Shown here in pieces: positions 8,056 to 16,643 of a stretch of 64,000 nt of DNA (within the stretch, counting starts at the first letter, position 1; each line of letters opens with the position of its first letter). The DNA is from Gammaproteobacteria bacterium BRH_c0 (lineage in GTDB: Bacteria > Pseudomonadota > Gammaproteobacteria > Pseudomonadales > Porticoccaceae): NCBI GenBank assembly GCA_000961645.1, contig LADM01000133.1, positions 124,001-188,000 on the forward strand, given 5' to 3'. The position numbers were made by a program, and so were the translations under genes. The notes below the pieces were generated by a model, which searched no databases, was not told where the DNA came from, and saw nothing but the letters and a program-made list of their open reading frames with translations.

Positions 8056-8817
8056 TTAACGTGGCATTTTGGGAGGGATGACCTCCTTCTGCACGCCTGC
8101 CCGGGCAAAGGCAGGGCGGCTTTCAACTTTCTCCCGCCAGGCTGAAATATTCGGGTACTGGGCCATATCGGCCTTGTTGAGAAAAACCGCCTGCTTGATG
8201 GGGAAGTGCATCATGATATCCGCTGAGGTGAAATTCTCGCCGCCGAAATAGGGGTGTTCGCCCAAATGCTCCTCCATGTATGCCAGCACCCGTTGTGTGC
8301 CAGCCATATGCCGCTGGGTTTGCATGGTGTGTTCCGGCTGGCCCTGTACGGCCTTGAGCAGATATTCGGTGGAAATCCTTGTCATCGCAGCGCCTTCGGC
8401 ATAGTGCAGCCACTGCAGGTGATAGGCCAGGTCGGGTGAATCGATAGGCGGCGTGGTGCCACCATTGGCCAGTTTCATTTCGATCAATTGCAGGATGGCC
8501 CCGGATTCAACAATGGTGATATCGCCGACTTTTACTGTGGGGAATGTACCCATGGTATTGATTTTCTTGACTGCAAGGTTGTTCTCCATTGCATCCTCGG
8601 AGAGGATAACCGCTGTGTAGGGCACATTGAGTTCTTCACACAGCCAGTTTACCCGCTCGGCACGGGTGCCTGGTGTCGGCGACTGGTAGAGAGTGACCTG
8701 GGGCGCGCCCTTGGTTGCAGAGCTTGTGGTGTTGTCTTTGCCTGCGCTGGTTTCAGCGGCCATGGCGCCAACTGCAAGGCCGAGAGTCATGCCGGCAGCC
8801 TGGATTATTTTTTTCAT
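8056..8817 (-). CDS. Glutathione S-transferase-like protein with signal peptide
   Basis: A 253-residue protein. Residues about 40-120 form a GST N-terminal thioredoxin-like domain ('VTLYQSPTPGTRAERVNWLCEELNVPY', 'FPTVKVGDITIVESGAILQLI', where the ES pair binds the gamma-glutamyl group). Residues 130-245 form the all-helical C-terminal domain, with 'FTSADIMMHFPI'. It begins MKKIIQAAGMTLGLAVGAMAAETSAG, a convincing Sec signal with an AMA-A cleavage site, so it is probably periplasmic, which is odd for a GST since glutathione is mainly cytosolic. A good AAGGAAC ribosome site supports this start. Confidence 0.85.
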   Translation of the reverse strand: MKKIIQAAGMTLGLAVGAMAAETSAGKDNTTSSATKGAPQVTLYQSPTPGTRAERVNWLCEELNVPYTAVILSEDAMENNLAVKKINTMGTFPTVKVGDITIVESGAILQLIEMKLANGGTTPPIDSPDLAYHLQWLHYAEGAAMTRISTEYLLKAVQGQPEHTMQTQRHMAGTQRVLAYMEEHLGEHPYFGGENFTSADIMMHFPIKQAVFLNKADMAQYPNISAWREKVESRPAFARAGVQKEVIPPKMPR

Positions 8818-9148
8818 AGCAGTGTTCCTTATTCAAGTGATTGGTGTTTTGAATTCAATACCGATGACGCCGAATCATTATTTTTTGCAGCGAATTTCTC
8901 ATGGCTTGCTGGTGTGGCCAGATCGATCAATGCCGGGATTAATGCAGGCAGCCTGTGGGCAACTCGCAGGTCGTGTATGCGGCTATTATTCTGAACCCTG
9001 TAGGCGGGCGCTGTACATGCACTTTTGTTAAGGATTCAAGGACTGCCAAGGGGCTGCTATCATGCTGGCATGCCGCCGCCTGGCCGTTGCCGCGCAGAGC
9101 AGCGCAACGCGAGTTTATCCGTCATCACAACAATCATAAGGACACAGC
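8818..9148. other. Intergenic stretch between divergent genes
   Basis: 331 bases separating the GST-like gene (minus) from the methyltransferase (plus); it must hold both promoters. The string CGCAGGTCGTGTA recurs here (8965 onward) and in the promoter region of the lipoprotein gene (7100 onward). No coding frame or RNA gene is seen. Confidence 0.45.
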
Positions 9149-10045
9149 ATGAACAGCTATGAACAGTCCATCCAGCGCCTCAAAAATAGCGCGCTTGGGG
9201 CGGCTACGGTGCGCGCCTTTGCGGCACTCGATCCCGATGAAAAGATTCGTAACCCCGATAGCCTGGCGCGGGAGTTTATCGACCCCAACTTTCGGCCTGA
9301 TCCTGATGACCCGGAAAAAGTCGCTGCATTTCGCCAACAGTTGGAACAGATGCTGCCCGGCGCCTACCACTTCCAGAATTCCCGCACCAAGCATATCGAT
9401 GCGTTGATGAAAAAAGCGATTGCCGATGGCTTCCGGCAAATAGTGATTCTTGGCGCAGGATTTGACAGTCGCGCCTACCGTTTTGCCAGTCTGGCAGCGG
9501 GTGTGCGTTTTATCGAGGTGGATTTGCCGCCATTGCAAATGGACAAAAAAGCCACTGTGGCTGCAGCGCTGGGAAAGCTGCCAGCCAATGTCAGTTATGT
9601 GCCTCTCGATTTTAACAGTCAGCCGCTTGAGGATATTCTCAAGGCAGCGGATTACGATGCGCAGCAGCAGACATTCTTTAACTGGGAAGGGGTTTCCTAC
9701 TATCTCAATGCAGGCGGTGTGGATGCGACCCTGGATTTTGTGGCCCGGCATTCACCAGCGGGGAGCCGCATTGTGTTTGACTATATGCCGCAGTCGATGG
9801 TGGATGGCAGCGGCGAATTTTATGGTGGTGCGGAATCGCGCCGCCATATGGCAGGAATGGGCGAACCTCTGACCTTTGGTATTCCCGACGGTGAAATCGG
9901 CAATTTTCTGGCGGCTCGGGGTTTTGAACTGCAATCCAGCGTCGGGCCTGCCGAGCTGGAGCAGGCCTATCTGCTGCAAAGTGATGGCCAACTGCAGGGC
10001 AGGGTGTCGGGTTATGTGCGTATGGTGGAGGCCCGCGTGGTTTAA
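9149..10045 (+). CDS. SAM-dependent methyltransferase, leucine carboxyl methyltransferase (LCM) type
   Basis: A 298-residue soluble protein with the LCM/Omt-type class I methyltransferase fold: 'RQIVILGAGFDSRAYRF' (SAM loop GAGFDSR), 'FIEVDLPPLQMDKKATV' and 'TFFNWEGVSYYLNAGGVDATLDF'. Bacterial members act on small molecules or polyketide-like acids, but the substrate here is unknown. The start follows an AAGGACAC ribosome site. It stands alone and converges with the 467-residue unknown gene. Confidence 0.85.
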   Translation: MNSYEQSIQRLKNSALGAATVRAFAALDPDEKIRNPDSLAREFIDPNFRPDPDDPEKVAAFRQQLEQMLPGAYHFQNSRTKHIDALMKKAIADGFRQIVILGAGFDSRAYRFASLAAGVRFIEVDLPPLQMDKKATVAAALGKLPANVSYVPLDFNSQPLEDILKAADYDAQQQTFFNWEGVSYYLNAGGVDATLDFVARHSPAGSRIVFDYMPQSMVDGSGEFYGGAESRRHMAGMGEPLTFGIPDGEIGNFLAARGFELQSSVGPAELEQAYLLQSDGQLQGRVSGYVRMVEARVV

Positions 10046-10069
10046 CCGGCGCGGGGATTGCGCTCACGT

Positions 10070-11473
10070 CTATTTTTTTTCAGGCCCGGACATATAGCGG
10101 CTTTTAATCCGCTCGGCGACTTTGTCCGGGACATTTTCCTCCCAACCGGGCGTGTTGGCGCTGATCTGTTTTAACACTTCAGAGGGCATGATTTTCAGGT
10201 GTTCCTCGTTGAAGTGACGCGCAGCCACCATGGCATTGTTGGCAATCAGGTGCTTGAGCAGATAGGTGAGTCCGGCGGCTACTTCGACGTTGTCGAGAGA
10301 AATCAGTTTGTCATCCACCATGGCCGGGTAGACATAGACATGGGTGTTGTCGGAAAAGAGCTTGCCCATGGCTTCAAGAATTCCGCCCTCCAGGCCTTCG
10401 TAATAGCGCGGGTCGAACAACTGGTCGAAATCCAGTACGCTCAGGACGATGCCGATGGTGTTCTGGGTGTAGCGGCGAATCCATGAACGCAGGCGGAAAA
10501 AACGCAGGTAATCGGAGATCAGCACGTTGTAGCCCAGGGCAGTGAGCAGATCGACGCGGTTGAGAAATGCCTGATCCCCCTGTTCCTTGTCGGAGGCCAG
10601 CTCCGCCATGGTGATTTCCGCCATGGTGGTGACGTTGTCGCGGCTGATACCTTCCACCTCGATAAATTGTTGCAGCGCGCTCTCCATCATGTCGACATGG
10701 ACCTTGGTGGGCGGGCGGAATGAACCGCGCAGTACCAGGGTATTTTTCTTGCGCAATTCCTCGGCGGGCACCACCGGGCTGTTATCTGCATCAAACATCA
10801 CCGCGCGGCAGCACCAGCTGCGCACCAGGTGCAGGTTCATCAGGCGGTTGTCCACCTCTTCAAAATAGGGTCCGGAAAAATGGATCAGATCCACTTCGAT
10901 GCGGTCTGGTTCGAGGTTGTCCAGCAGGCCTTCGATCAAGGCCTTGGGCTTGAGCGCGGAATAAAAAGCGCCGTAGATCAGGTTAACGCCCAGCACACCC
11001 AGGGCTTCCGATTGCAGCTTGTTGGTTTCATCCATCATGCGCACATGGAGGTTGATTTCGCTGGCTGGCGCGCCGGGATACATTTGCAGTTTGATGCCGA
11101 CCCAGCCGTGACATTCGCTGGTCTGCTTGTAGCTTTTGGCCGTCACCGTGGCGGCATAGCAAAAATAAGTGGTATTGCGCGAGCGGCGCTCCACCAAGCG
11201 CTCGATCAACAGGCCGTATTCGTGATCCATCATTTGGCGCAGACGCTCGATGCTCACATAGCGCTCTGTTTTGCCGTAGATGACATCGCTGATCTGCATA
11301 TCGTAGGCAGAAGATGTTTTGGCAATCGTCCCCGCTGCCGCCCCGGCGCTGAAAAACTGCCGCGCCACTTCCTGCCCCGCGCCAATCTCGACAATGGTGC
11401 CGTACTTTTGTTCGTCGAGGTTGATATTGAGGGCTTTTTGTTCGGTGGACAGTTTGGGTGGCTGGTTGTGCAT
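10070..11473 (-). CDS. Conserved-looking 467-residue cytoplasmic protein, family not recognised
   Basis: No signal peptide or membrane segment. Notable segments are 'YGTIVEIGAGQEVARQFF' near the start (glycine-rich), 'ISDVIYGKTERYVSIERL', 'ECHGWVGIKLQMYPGAPASEINLHVRMMDE', 'VLRGSFRPPTKVHVDMMESA' and 'DYLRFFRLRSWIRRYT'. The even composition suggests a real enzyme-like protein of several domains, but I cannot name a family and assign no function. Start ATG is behind AAGGAACC; a longer in-frame reading exists but begins in a repeat-like sequence. It is the last gene of a minus-strand run, after the DUF2520 gene and a 73-base gap. Confidence 0.8.
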   Translation of the reverse strand: MHNQPPKLSTEQKALNINLDEQKYGTIVEIGAGQEVARQFFSAGAAAGTIAKTSSAYDMQISDVIYGKTERYVSIERLRQMMDHEYGLLIERLVERRSRNTTYFCYAATVTAKSYKQTSECHGWVGIKLQMYPGAPASEINLHVRMMDETNKLQSEALGVLGVNLIYGAFYSALKPKALIEGLLDNLEPDRIEVDLIHFSGPYFEEVDNRLMNLHLVRSWCCRAVMFDADNSPVVPAEELRKKNTLVLRGSFRPPTKVHVDMMESALQQFIEVEGISRDNVTTMAEITMAELASDKEQGDQAFLNRVDLLTALGYNVLISDYLRFFRLRSWIRRYTQNTIGIVLSVLDFDQLFDPRYYEGLEGGILEAMGKLFSDNTHVYVYPAMVDDKLISLDNVEVAAGLTYLLKHLIANNAMVAARHFNEEHLKIMPSEVLKQISANTPGWEENVPDKVAERIKSRYMSGPEKK

Positions 11474-11517
11474 TGAGGTTCCTTGCAGGGTGGTTTGCTC
11501 GGGTATTGTAGCGGTAT

Positions 11518-11541
11518 TGAGTTGCACGTTACACGCTCCAC
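11518..11541. repeat. Half copy of the TGAGTTGCACGTT repeat
   Basis: TGAGTTGCACGTTACACGC (11518-11536) matches the arms of the larger inverted repeat at 19075-19219, with one substitution over the first 20 or so bases and then divergence. It sits in the gap between the DUF2520 gene and the 467-residue gene. Confidence 0.65.
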
Positions 11542-11546
11542 CCATC

Positions 11547-12464
11547 CTACGAGAGACTACGCGGAGTGCAGCTCAGCAACTTGCCAATCTCTGCATGCAA
11601 GTCGCCAGCCTCAGGTCTGGCCTGCTGCGCCAGTGCCAGGGTCACAAGAGCGAGTTCACGGTAAACAGCGAGTAATTCAGGGCTGTGCTGGCCCAATGCG
11701 TCGAGATGCGTGGCGACTGTGTCGCGATCTCCGCGCACTATTGGCCCTGTCAGGGCTTTCTGCGGGCCTTTGGCAAAAATATTAGAGGCAGTTTGCATTA
11801 CCAGCGGGGCAAGCAGTTCTTTGGCAGCTTGCGGCGCAATCCCTGATGCCTCTAGCAGCCCGAGGCTCATATCCATCAGGCTCACCAGATAGTTGGATGC
11901 CATGGCCGTGGCGGTGTGATAAAGGGCTTTGCTGCTGCCATCAATGGCGATTATGCGTGCGCCAATGGTGCTGAAAAGTGCGGATAACCGTTGCTGGCTG
12001 TCGATATCCCCTTCCAGTGTGCAGCTGGTGCCCGCAAATGTGCTGAGGGATTGTTGCGGGTCGGCAAAGCTGTGGACAGGATGCAGGCTGGCAGTGCTGG
12101 CGCCTTGCTGCTTTAGCGGCGCAAGTAACATCGCCGTGTGGATGCCACTGCAGTGGAAAACAGTGGTGCCGCGCCAGTCAGGGAAAAGCTGCGCCAATTG
12201 CCCGGCGAGCGAATGAATGGCGTCGTCGGGGACTGACAACAGCCACAGGTCGGCGCGGGGCAGGGCATCAAGTGTGTTGCAAACGCTGCCACCGGCGCAA
12301 AACTGCAGGGTTTTATGTGCATTTTCGCGGTTGCGACTGTAAAGCCCGCCGAGGGAGACCAGGCCTGAATCGGCCAACAGGCGGGCAATGGTCGTGCCCA
12401 GTTTGCCGCAGCCGACAATATTCAGTCGCAATGGTGGCGTTTCTGAAGTGGGAGCTGGGGACAA
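11547..12464 (-). CDS. Rossmann-like/DUF2520 domain protein
   Basis: 305 residues. The N-terminal Rossmann domain shows 'LNIVGCGKLGTTIARLLADSG' (dinucleotide-binding GxGxxG) and 'DLWLLSVPDDAIHSLA'. The C-terminal DUF2520 part shows HCSGIHTAMLLAPL, LHPVHSFADP and a helical 'ALYHTATAMASNYLVSLM' dimer region. It resembles 6-phosphogluconate dehydrogenase-like reductases such as ketopantoate or F420-dependent reductases; the substrate is unknown. There is no ATG near the N-terminus. The best start is TTG at 12464, with GGAGAG nine bases upstream. Confidence 0.82.
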   Translation of the reverse strand: MSPAPTSETPPLRLNIVGCGKLGTTIARLLADSGLVSLGGLYSRNRENAHKTLQFCAGGSVCNTLDALPRADLWLLSVPDDAIHSLAGQLAQLFPDWRGTTVFHCSGIHTAMLLAPLKQQGASTASLHPVHSFADPQQSLSTFAGTSCTLEGDIDSQQRLSALFSTIGARIIAIDGSSKALYHTATAMASNYLVSLMDMSLGLLEASGIAPQAAKELLAPLVMQTASNIFAKGPQKALTGPIVRGDRDTVATHLDALGQHSPELLAVYRELALVTLALAQQARPEAGDLHAEIGKLLSCTPRSLS

Positions 12465-12537
12465 CGTGACAGGCTCTCCTGTATAAAAGTAACCGGATGG
12501 ATAACGACCGATCAGTCAGTTGGATTTCAGACGCTGG

Positions 12538-13296
12538 CTAACGCGCCTGATTGAGGATGACTTTATAGGCTGCTACCGCATTGCCCATGCCCATGCGCAG
12601 GGAGTCTACCGTCAGGGCATGGCCGATCGACACTTCAAGCAATCCGGGCACAGTGGCAAAGCGCCCAAGGTTGTCGAGGTTGAGGTCGTGCCCGGCATTG
12701 ACGCCGAGGCCAATATCCAGCGCAGTCTGAGCCGCATCGCGGTAGCGGCTGAACAGCGGCTCAAGTTCGGCAGAATTGCCCCAAGCCGCAGCGAATGGGC
12801 CGGTATAAAGCTCGATGCGGTCGGCACCAATATCCCGCGCCAGACGAATCTGTTCCACATCCGGGTCCATAAACAGGCTGACACGCACGCCCAGATTGTG
12901 GAGCGCCTTGATCAGCGGGCTGAGCGCCGCAGCGGATCTGGTCAGATCAAATCCGTGGTCGGAGGTGAGCTGATCGTTGCTGTCCGGCACCAGGGTGCAC
13001 TGGTGGGGGAGGGTTTCTTCCACCAGCGCCATCAATCCCGGATAGCTGCCTCGTGCTGCAGCGAAGGGATTGCCCTCGATATTGAATTCAAGGCCAGGAT
13101 GTTTTTGCACCAGCGCCGACAGGTCGCGAACATCGCCGGGGCGGATATGACGCTGATCCGGACGCGGGTGGACGGTGATGCCGTCGGCCCCGGCATCAAT
13201 GCAGAGCTGTCCGAAGGCGGTTGCCGACGGGTAATTTCCGTCGCGGGAATTGCGGATCAGGGCAATCTTGTTGAGGTTGACGCTCAGCTTGATCAT
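12538..13296 (-). CDS. pdxJ: Pyridoxine 5'-phosphate synthase
   Basis: 252 residues, normal length. It condenses 1-deoxyxylulose 5-phosphate with 3-amino-2-oxopropyl phosphate to make pyridoxine 5'-phosphate (DXP-dependent vitamin B6 route). Visible motifs: LSVNLNKIALIRNSR, GADGITVHPRPDQRHI (catalytic His/Arg loop), LEFNIEGNP and the phosphate loop 'GLGVNAGHDLNLDN'. The start ATG overlaps the stop of the upstream cyclophilin gene by four bases, indicating translational coupling. Confidence 0.95.
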   Translation of the reverse strand: MIKLSVNLNKIALIRNSRDGNYPSATAFGQLCIDAGADGITVHPRPDQRHIRPGDVRDLSALVQKHPGLEFNIEGNPFAAARGSYPGLMALVEETLPHQCTLVPDSNDQLTSDHGFDLTRSAAALSPLIKALHNLGVRVSLFMDPDVEQIRLARDIGADRIELYTGPFAAAWGNSAELEPLFSRYRDAAQTALDIGLGVNAGHDLNLDNLGRFATVPGLLEVSIGHALTVDSLRMGMGNAVAAYKVILNQAR

Positions 13297-13883
13297 GGTG
13301 CCTCTGCCTGGTCTGTCACGACCCTGGCGCGCAGTATCTGCACGGGTTCAATCGGCAGATGTTCAAATTCATCGACGGCCCTGGTGCGGCGCCGACCAAT
13401 GGCCTTCACCACGTCCATGCCTTCCACCACCTTGCCAAACACCGTATAGCCAGGTTTGTCGCCCTCGGGGTCGAGGTTGGTGTTGTTGCCCAGGTTGATA
13501 TAAAACTGGGCGCGGGCGCTGTCGGGGTCAGCATGGCGTGCCATGGCGATGGTGCCGATGCTGTTTTTGAGACCATTGGCGGACTCGTTGACCACCGGCT
13601 CGCCGGGTTCCTTTTCGCTCAGGTCATAGGTGTTGCCACCGCTCTGGATAACAAAACCTTTCACCACGCGGTGAAAAATCATGCCGTCGTAATAGTAACG
13701 GTTCACATAGCCGACAAAATTCTCAACGGTTTTGGGGGCCTTGTCGGGGTAGAGTTCGAGGACAATGTCACCCAGATCGGTTTCCAGGCTTACCTTCACC
13801 GGTGCGGGTGATTGCGCCACAACGGCCTGAAGGCCCATCACCGCCAGCAACAGAAACGCCAGTAAGGCTCGGTAAAAAAACAT
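13293..13883 (-). CDS. Periplasmic cyclophilin-type peptidyl-prolyl isomerase
   Basis: 196 residues, starting with a clear signal peptide (MFFYRALLAFLLLAVMGLQAVVAQ). The cyclophilin domain shows 'GDIVLELYPDKAPKTVENFVGYV', 'YYDGMIFHRVVKGFVIQSG' (catalytic FHR) and 'ARAQFYINLGNNTNLDP'. It resembles PpiA, with a C-terminal ending 'VEPVQILRARV' typical of these bacterial forms. It probably assists folding in the periplasm. Coupled to pdxJ by overlap, and one base after the SH3 gene stop. Confidence 0.9.
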   Translation of the reverse strand: MFFYRALLAFLLLAVMGLQAVVAQSPAPVKVSLETDLGDIVLELYPDKAPKTVENFVGYVNRYYYDGMIFHRVVKGFVIQSGGNTYDLSEKEPGEPVVNESANGLKNSIGTIAMARHADPDSARAQFYINLGNNTNLDPEGDKPGYTVFGKVVEGMDVVKAIGRRRTRAVDEFEHLPIEPVQILRARVVTDQAEAP

Positions 13884-13884
13884 C

Positions 13885-14544
13885 TCAACCCCACTCGGAG
13901 TAGCGCCGCCGTGGCCTCAGGCTCGGCAGCAATGTGGCGAGCAGGGCGCCGAGAAATACGGCAATGCCGCCATACATAAACCAGCGCTGGGTGTTGTCGC
14001 TTTGTAGCTGGTCGCGGCTGGCGGTGAGCACGTCAATTTCGCTTTGCAACATGTGGCTGCGCTTGATCAGCTCCTCGTTCTGTTCCTGCAGGGTGAGGGC
14101 ATTGTTGGAGATTTTTTTCACTGTGGACAATTCCACTTCAAGCGCGCTGAGGGTTTCCTTGTTGAGACTGTACTCGGCTTCAAGGGCATCGTAGGCGACC
14201 TGCAGCTCGCGCAGTTCATTCTTGAGTTGCGCATTTTCAGACTTTAGGGAGTCGGTGTTGGCATCGATTGCCGCTTCCCGGCCAGGTGCAACCGGGGTGT
14301 TGACCAGATAGTGATTGGGCAGCCAGCCATTGGCCCCCTGGGCAGTGGTGACTCGGGTCCATTCGTCCTCGGTGTTGATGACGGTCAAGGCTGTTCCCGG
14401 TGTCAGGCCCTGGTGAACGATGCTGCAGGTAGCACAGGGCGAGCTGCGCAGGGGCACCCGCAATGCGTCAGTCACATAGCGGGTTTGCGCCAGTGACAGT
14501 GTCGGCAACGCCAGCAGCAAAAGTGCGAGGAGTGTTCTGGTCAT
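13885..14544 (-). CDS. Exported SH3-domain protein, TIGR04211-like, membrane-anchored
   Basis: 219 residues. A signal peptide (MTRTLLALLLLALPTLSLAQ) is followed by a bacterial SH3 domain ('YVTDALRVPLRSSPCATCSIVHQG', 'WTRVTTAQGANGWLPNHYLV'), a long heptad-rich coiled coil (about 95-180) and a C-terminal transmembrane helix (YGGIAVFLGALLATLLPSL) followed by RPRRR. This is the layout of the TIGR04211/YgiM family. The domain may bind cell wall or partner proteins. A CxxC-like pair (CATC) in the SH3 loop could form a disulfide. Start placed at the ATG that gives the signal peptide. Confidence 0.85.
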   Translation of the reverse strand: MTRTLLALLLLALPTLSLAQTRYVTDALRVPLRSSPCATCSIVHQGLTPGTALTVINTEDEWTRVTTAQGANGWLPNHYLVNTPVAPGREAAIDANTDSLKSENAQLKNELRELQVAYDALEAEYSLNKETLSALEVELSTVKKISNNALTLQEQNEELIKRSHMLQSEIDVLTASRDQLQSDNTQRWFMYGGIAVFLGALLATLLPSLRPRRRYSEWG

Positions 14545-14606
14545 AGGTGTGGAACCTTCAGGGGCATTTCCTGCCAGTGGCAATTCACTGACAGGCGTGG
14601 TGGATA

Positions 14607-14906
14607 TCAGGGCAGTACGATCTTGAAGGGCTTTACGGTGACGCTAGCGTAGACGCCGCCCTTGATATAGGGGTCGGCATCAGCCCACTGCTGGGCATCC
14701 TCAAGGCTGTCAAAGCGGGCGATCACCAGGCTGCCGCTAAAGCCTGCTTCGCCTGGGTCTTCGCAATCCGCTGCTGGGTGAGGGCCCGCCACAAACAGGC
14801 GGCCCTGGTCTTTCAGTGCCACCAGGCGGGCGATGTGATCGGGGCGGGCAGCGAGACGTTTTTGCAGGCTGTTGTCAACGTCGGTGCTGATAATGGCGTA
14901 CCACAT
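14607..14906 (-). CDS. yciI: YciI family protein
   Basis: 99 residues, the normal size for YciI-like dimeric alpha/beta-barrel proteins. Motifs: [15 protein letters not shown] (strand 1), '[22 protein letters not shown]' (His-containing helix), '[41 protein letters not shown]' (His/Asp pocket and 'WADADPY'). The family has no settled function. It is one base downstream of the VC0807-like gene, so the two are surely coupled. Confidence 0.88.
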   Translation of the reverse strand: MWYAIISTDVDNSLQKRLAARPDHIARLVALKDQGRLFVAGPHPAADCEDPGEAGFSGSLVIARFDSLEDAQQWADADPYIKGGVYASVTVKPFKIVLP

Positions 14907-14907
14907 G

Positions 14908-15660
14908 CTATTTTTCCTTGTGACGGTGTTTGACGATATGTTCCAGGTCGAGGCCGGTAAGCTTGGTGATGCCCCTGAACAGATAAAACATGGCGGCCAT
15001 CATCACCACCATGGCGGGGAGGGCAATCACCGGGAAGCTCAGGGCCGTCATTTTACCCAGCTGCTCGTTATATTCCAGCGTGCCTGGCTGGGAGGTGACG
15101 ATGATAATGGCAAGCAGGTAATTGAGCACAGATGACAGGAAGAAAGACCCCGCCACCATCAGCGATGCGGTGCTCAAATGGCGCTCGAAGGCCTGGCGGG
15201 TGCCATTGCGGGCGAGTGCCGTATCGATGGCGGGAATATCGAGAATGGTGTCGTTGTAGATAAAGGTTTTCACCAGCGGGTAGGGGGTCTTGATGGAGAT
15301 CAGTGTTGCCAGCCCGAAAGTGGCGGGCACGGCTGCCTCCTTGATGGCCAGGTAGCGCGGGTCCAGTCCCAGCAGACTGATGCCGCCGGTCATGCCAACG
15401 CTGAACACACCGAGCACGGAAAACAGATTGACCTTGCCGCGCGTCAGCATGTCCTTCAACCCGTAGCAGATGGGGAAGGCCAGCGCCACCACGATCGCGT
15501 AGGTGGTGCCCAGGAATTCATCACCGCTTAGCTTGGTCAGAATCAGCGTCGGCAGAACGATATTGAACAGCAGATTAACCAGCAGGTTTTCGGCTTTATG
15601 GGGTTCTTTGGCGCGGATCTCGGCGTTGTCGGATGCTTGATTTTCAGAGGGTTGGGTCAT
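14908..15660 (-). CDS. VC0807-like inner-membrane protein
   Basis: 250 residues with about six hydrophobic helices ('[15 protein letters not shown]', '[21 protein letters not shown]', '[21 protein letters not shown]', '[21 protein letters not shown]', '[25 protein letters not shown]') and a charged tail (HRHKEK). I recognise it as the VC0807 family, related in layout to septation/transport-like small membrane proteins, of unknown function. First gene of the minus-strand run that goes through yciI, the SH3 protein, cyclophilin and pdxJ. Confidence 0.75.
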   Translation of the reverse strand: MTQPSENQASDNAEIRAKEPHKAENLLVNLLFNIVLPTLILTKLSGDEFLGTTYAIVVALAFPICYGLKDMLTRGKVNLFSVLGVFSVGMTGGISLLGLDPRYLAIKEAAVPATFGLATLISIKTPYPLVKTFIYNDTILDIPAIDTALARNGTRQAFERHLSTASLMVAGSFFLSSVLNYLLAIIIVTSQPGTLEYNEQLGKMTALSFPVIALPAMVVMMAAMFYLFRGITKLTGLDLEHIVKHRHKEK

Positions 15661-15908
15661 GGTGTGAGTGGCGCTGGAAGTAAGTCGCCAATTCTAGGGT
15701 GTTGACTCACCGGGCACAATGTAAAAGCCACTTCCCATGTGCCCTCTCCCTTTTGCTCCTCTGCCGCTTGCCCCATGATTTGCAGTGCCTATTCAGGCTG
15801 CTAGTCTGTATAGTGCGATCTTCTGTTTAGATCGATCCTATGTATAGTGCCACCCATTGTCATCGCTACCCGGACTGGGTGGCTCCAGCCTGAAGTTGGT
15901 AACACGCC

Positions 15909-16535
15909 ATGAGCCAGTTTTTTTTCATCCACCCCGATAACCCCCAGCAGCGTCTGATTCACCAGGCGGTGGAGATCGTGCGCAAGGGCGGAGTGATTGT
16001 TTACCCCACAGATTCGGCCTATGCCATTGGCTGCCATCTGGGTGACAAGGCGGCCATGGACCAGATTCGGCTGGTCCGCCAATTGGACAAGCACCACAAC
16101 TTCACCCTCATGTGCCGCGATCTGGGGGAGCTGGCCACCTATGCCAAGGTCAGTAATCAGGTATTCCGGATGCTCAAGGCCAATACTCCCGGCGCTTATA
16201 CCTTTATTCTCGAAGCCACCTCGGAAGTGCCGCGCCGCCTGATGCACCCCAAGCGCAAAACCATCGGCCTGCGGGTGCCTGCCAACCCCATCGCCCTGGC
16301 TCTGCTGGAGGGGCTCGACGAACCCATGATGAGCGTCACCCTTATCATGCCGGGAGATGATCTGCCCCTCAACGACCCCGAGGATATTCGCACCATGCTT
16401 GAAAAGCGCGTGGATGTGATTATCGATGGCGGCTATTGCGGTCTCGAAGCCACCACCATCGTTGATCTTACTGGCGATGTACCGGTGCTGGTGCGCCAGG
16501 GTGTGGGTGATTTTGCGCCCTTTGTGGCGGCCTAA
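15909..16535 (+). CDS. yciO: Sua5/YciO/YrdC-type threonylcarbamoyl-AMP synthase family protein (YciO)
   Basis: 208 residues. The YrdC-like fold is shown by 'GGVIVYPTDSAYAIGCHLGDKAAMDQIRLVRQLDK' (KR-x-STN-like RNA/ATP groove), 'NFTLMCRDLGELATYAKV', 'PGAYTFILEAT' and 'KRKTIGLRVP'. YciO proteins are paralogues of TsaC, which makes threonylcarbamoyl-AMP for tRNA t6A; the activity of YciO itself is weaker or debated. It is the first of a colinear group yciO-scpA-scpB-rluB, the usual neighbours in this class. Confidence 0.88.
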   Translation: MSQFFFIHPDNPQQRLIHQAVEIVRKGGVIVYPTDSAYAIGCHLGDKAAMDQIRLVRQLDKHHNFTLMCRDLGELATYAKVSNQVFRMLKANTPGAYTFILEATSEVPRRLMHPKRKTIGLRVPANPIALALLEGLDEPMMSVTLIMPGDDLPLNDPEDIRTMLEKRVDVIIDGGYCGLEATTIVDLTGDVPVLVRQGVGDFAPFVAA

Positions 16536-16612
16536 GGGGACTGAAGTCATACCCCGTCACTGCTCCTGGCTGCCAGCTGCAAAGGCCGGGTCTACGGCCA
16601 TTGTTTTCAGGC

Positions 16613-16618
16613 TATAAT
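16613..16618 (+). promoter_or_regulatory. Candidate -10 box for scpA-scpB-rluB
   Basis: Perfect TATAAT 26 bases before the scpA ATG. The -35 region is poor at the right spacing, so the promoter may need an activator or be weak. Confidence 0.35.
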
Positions 16619-16643
16619 GCCCGCCTTGTGATGGTTGGTTCGA

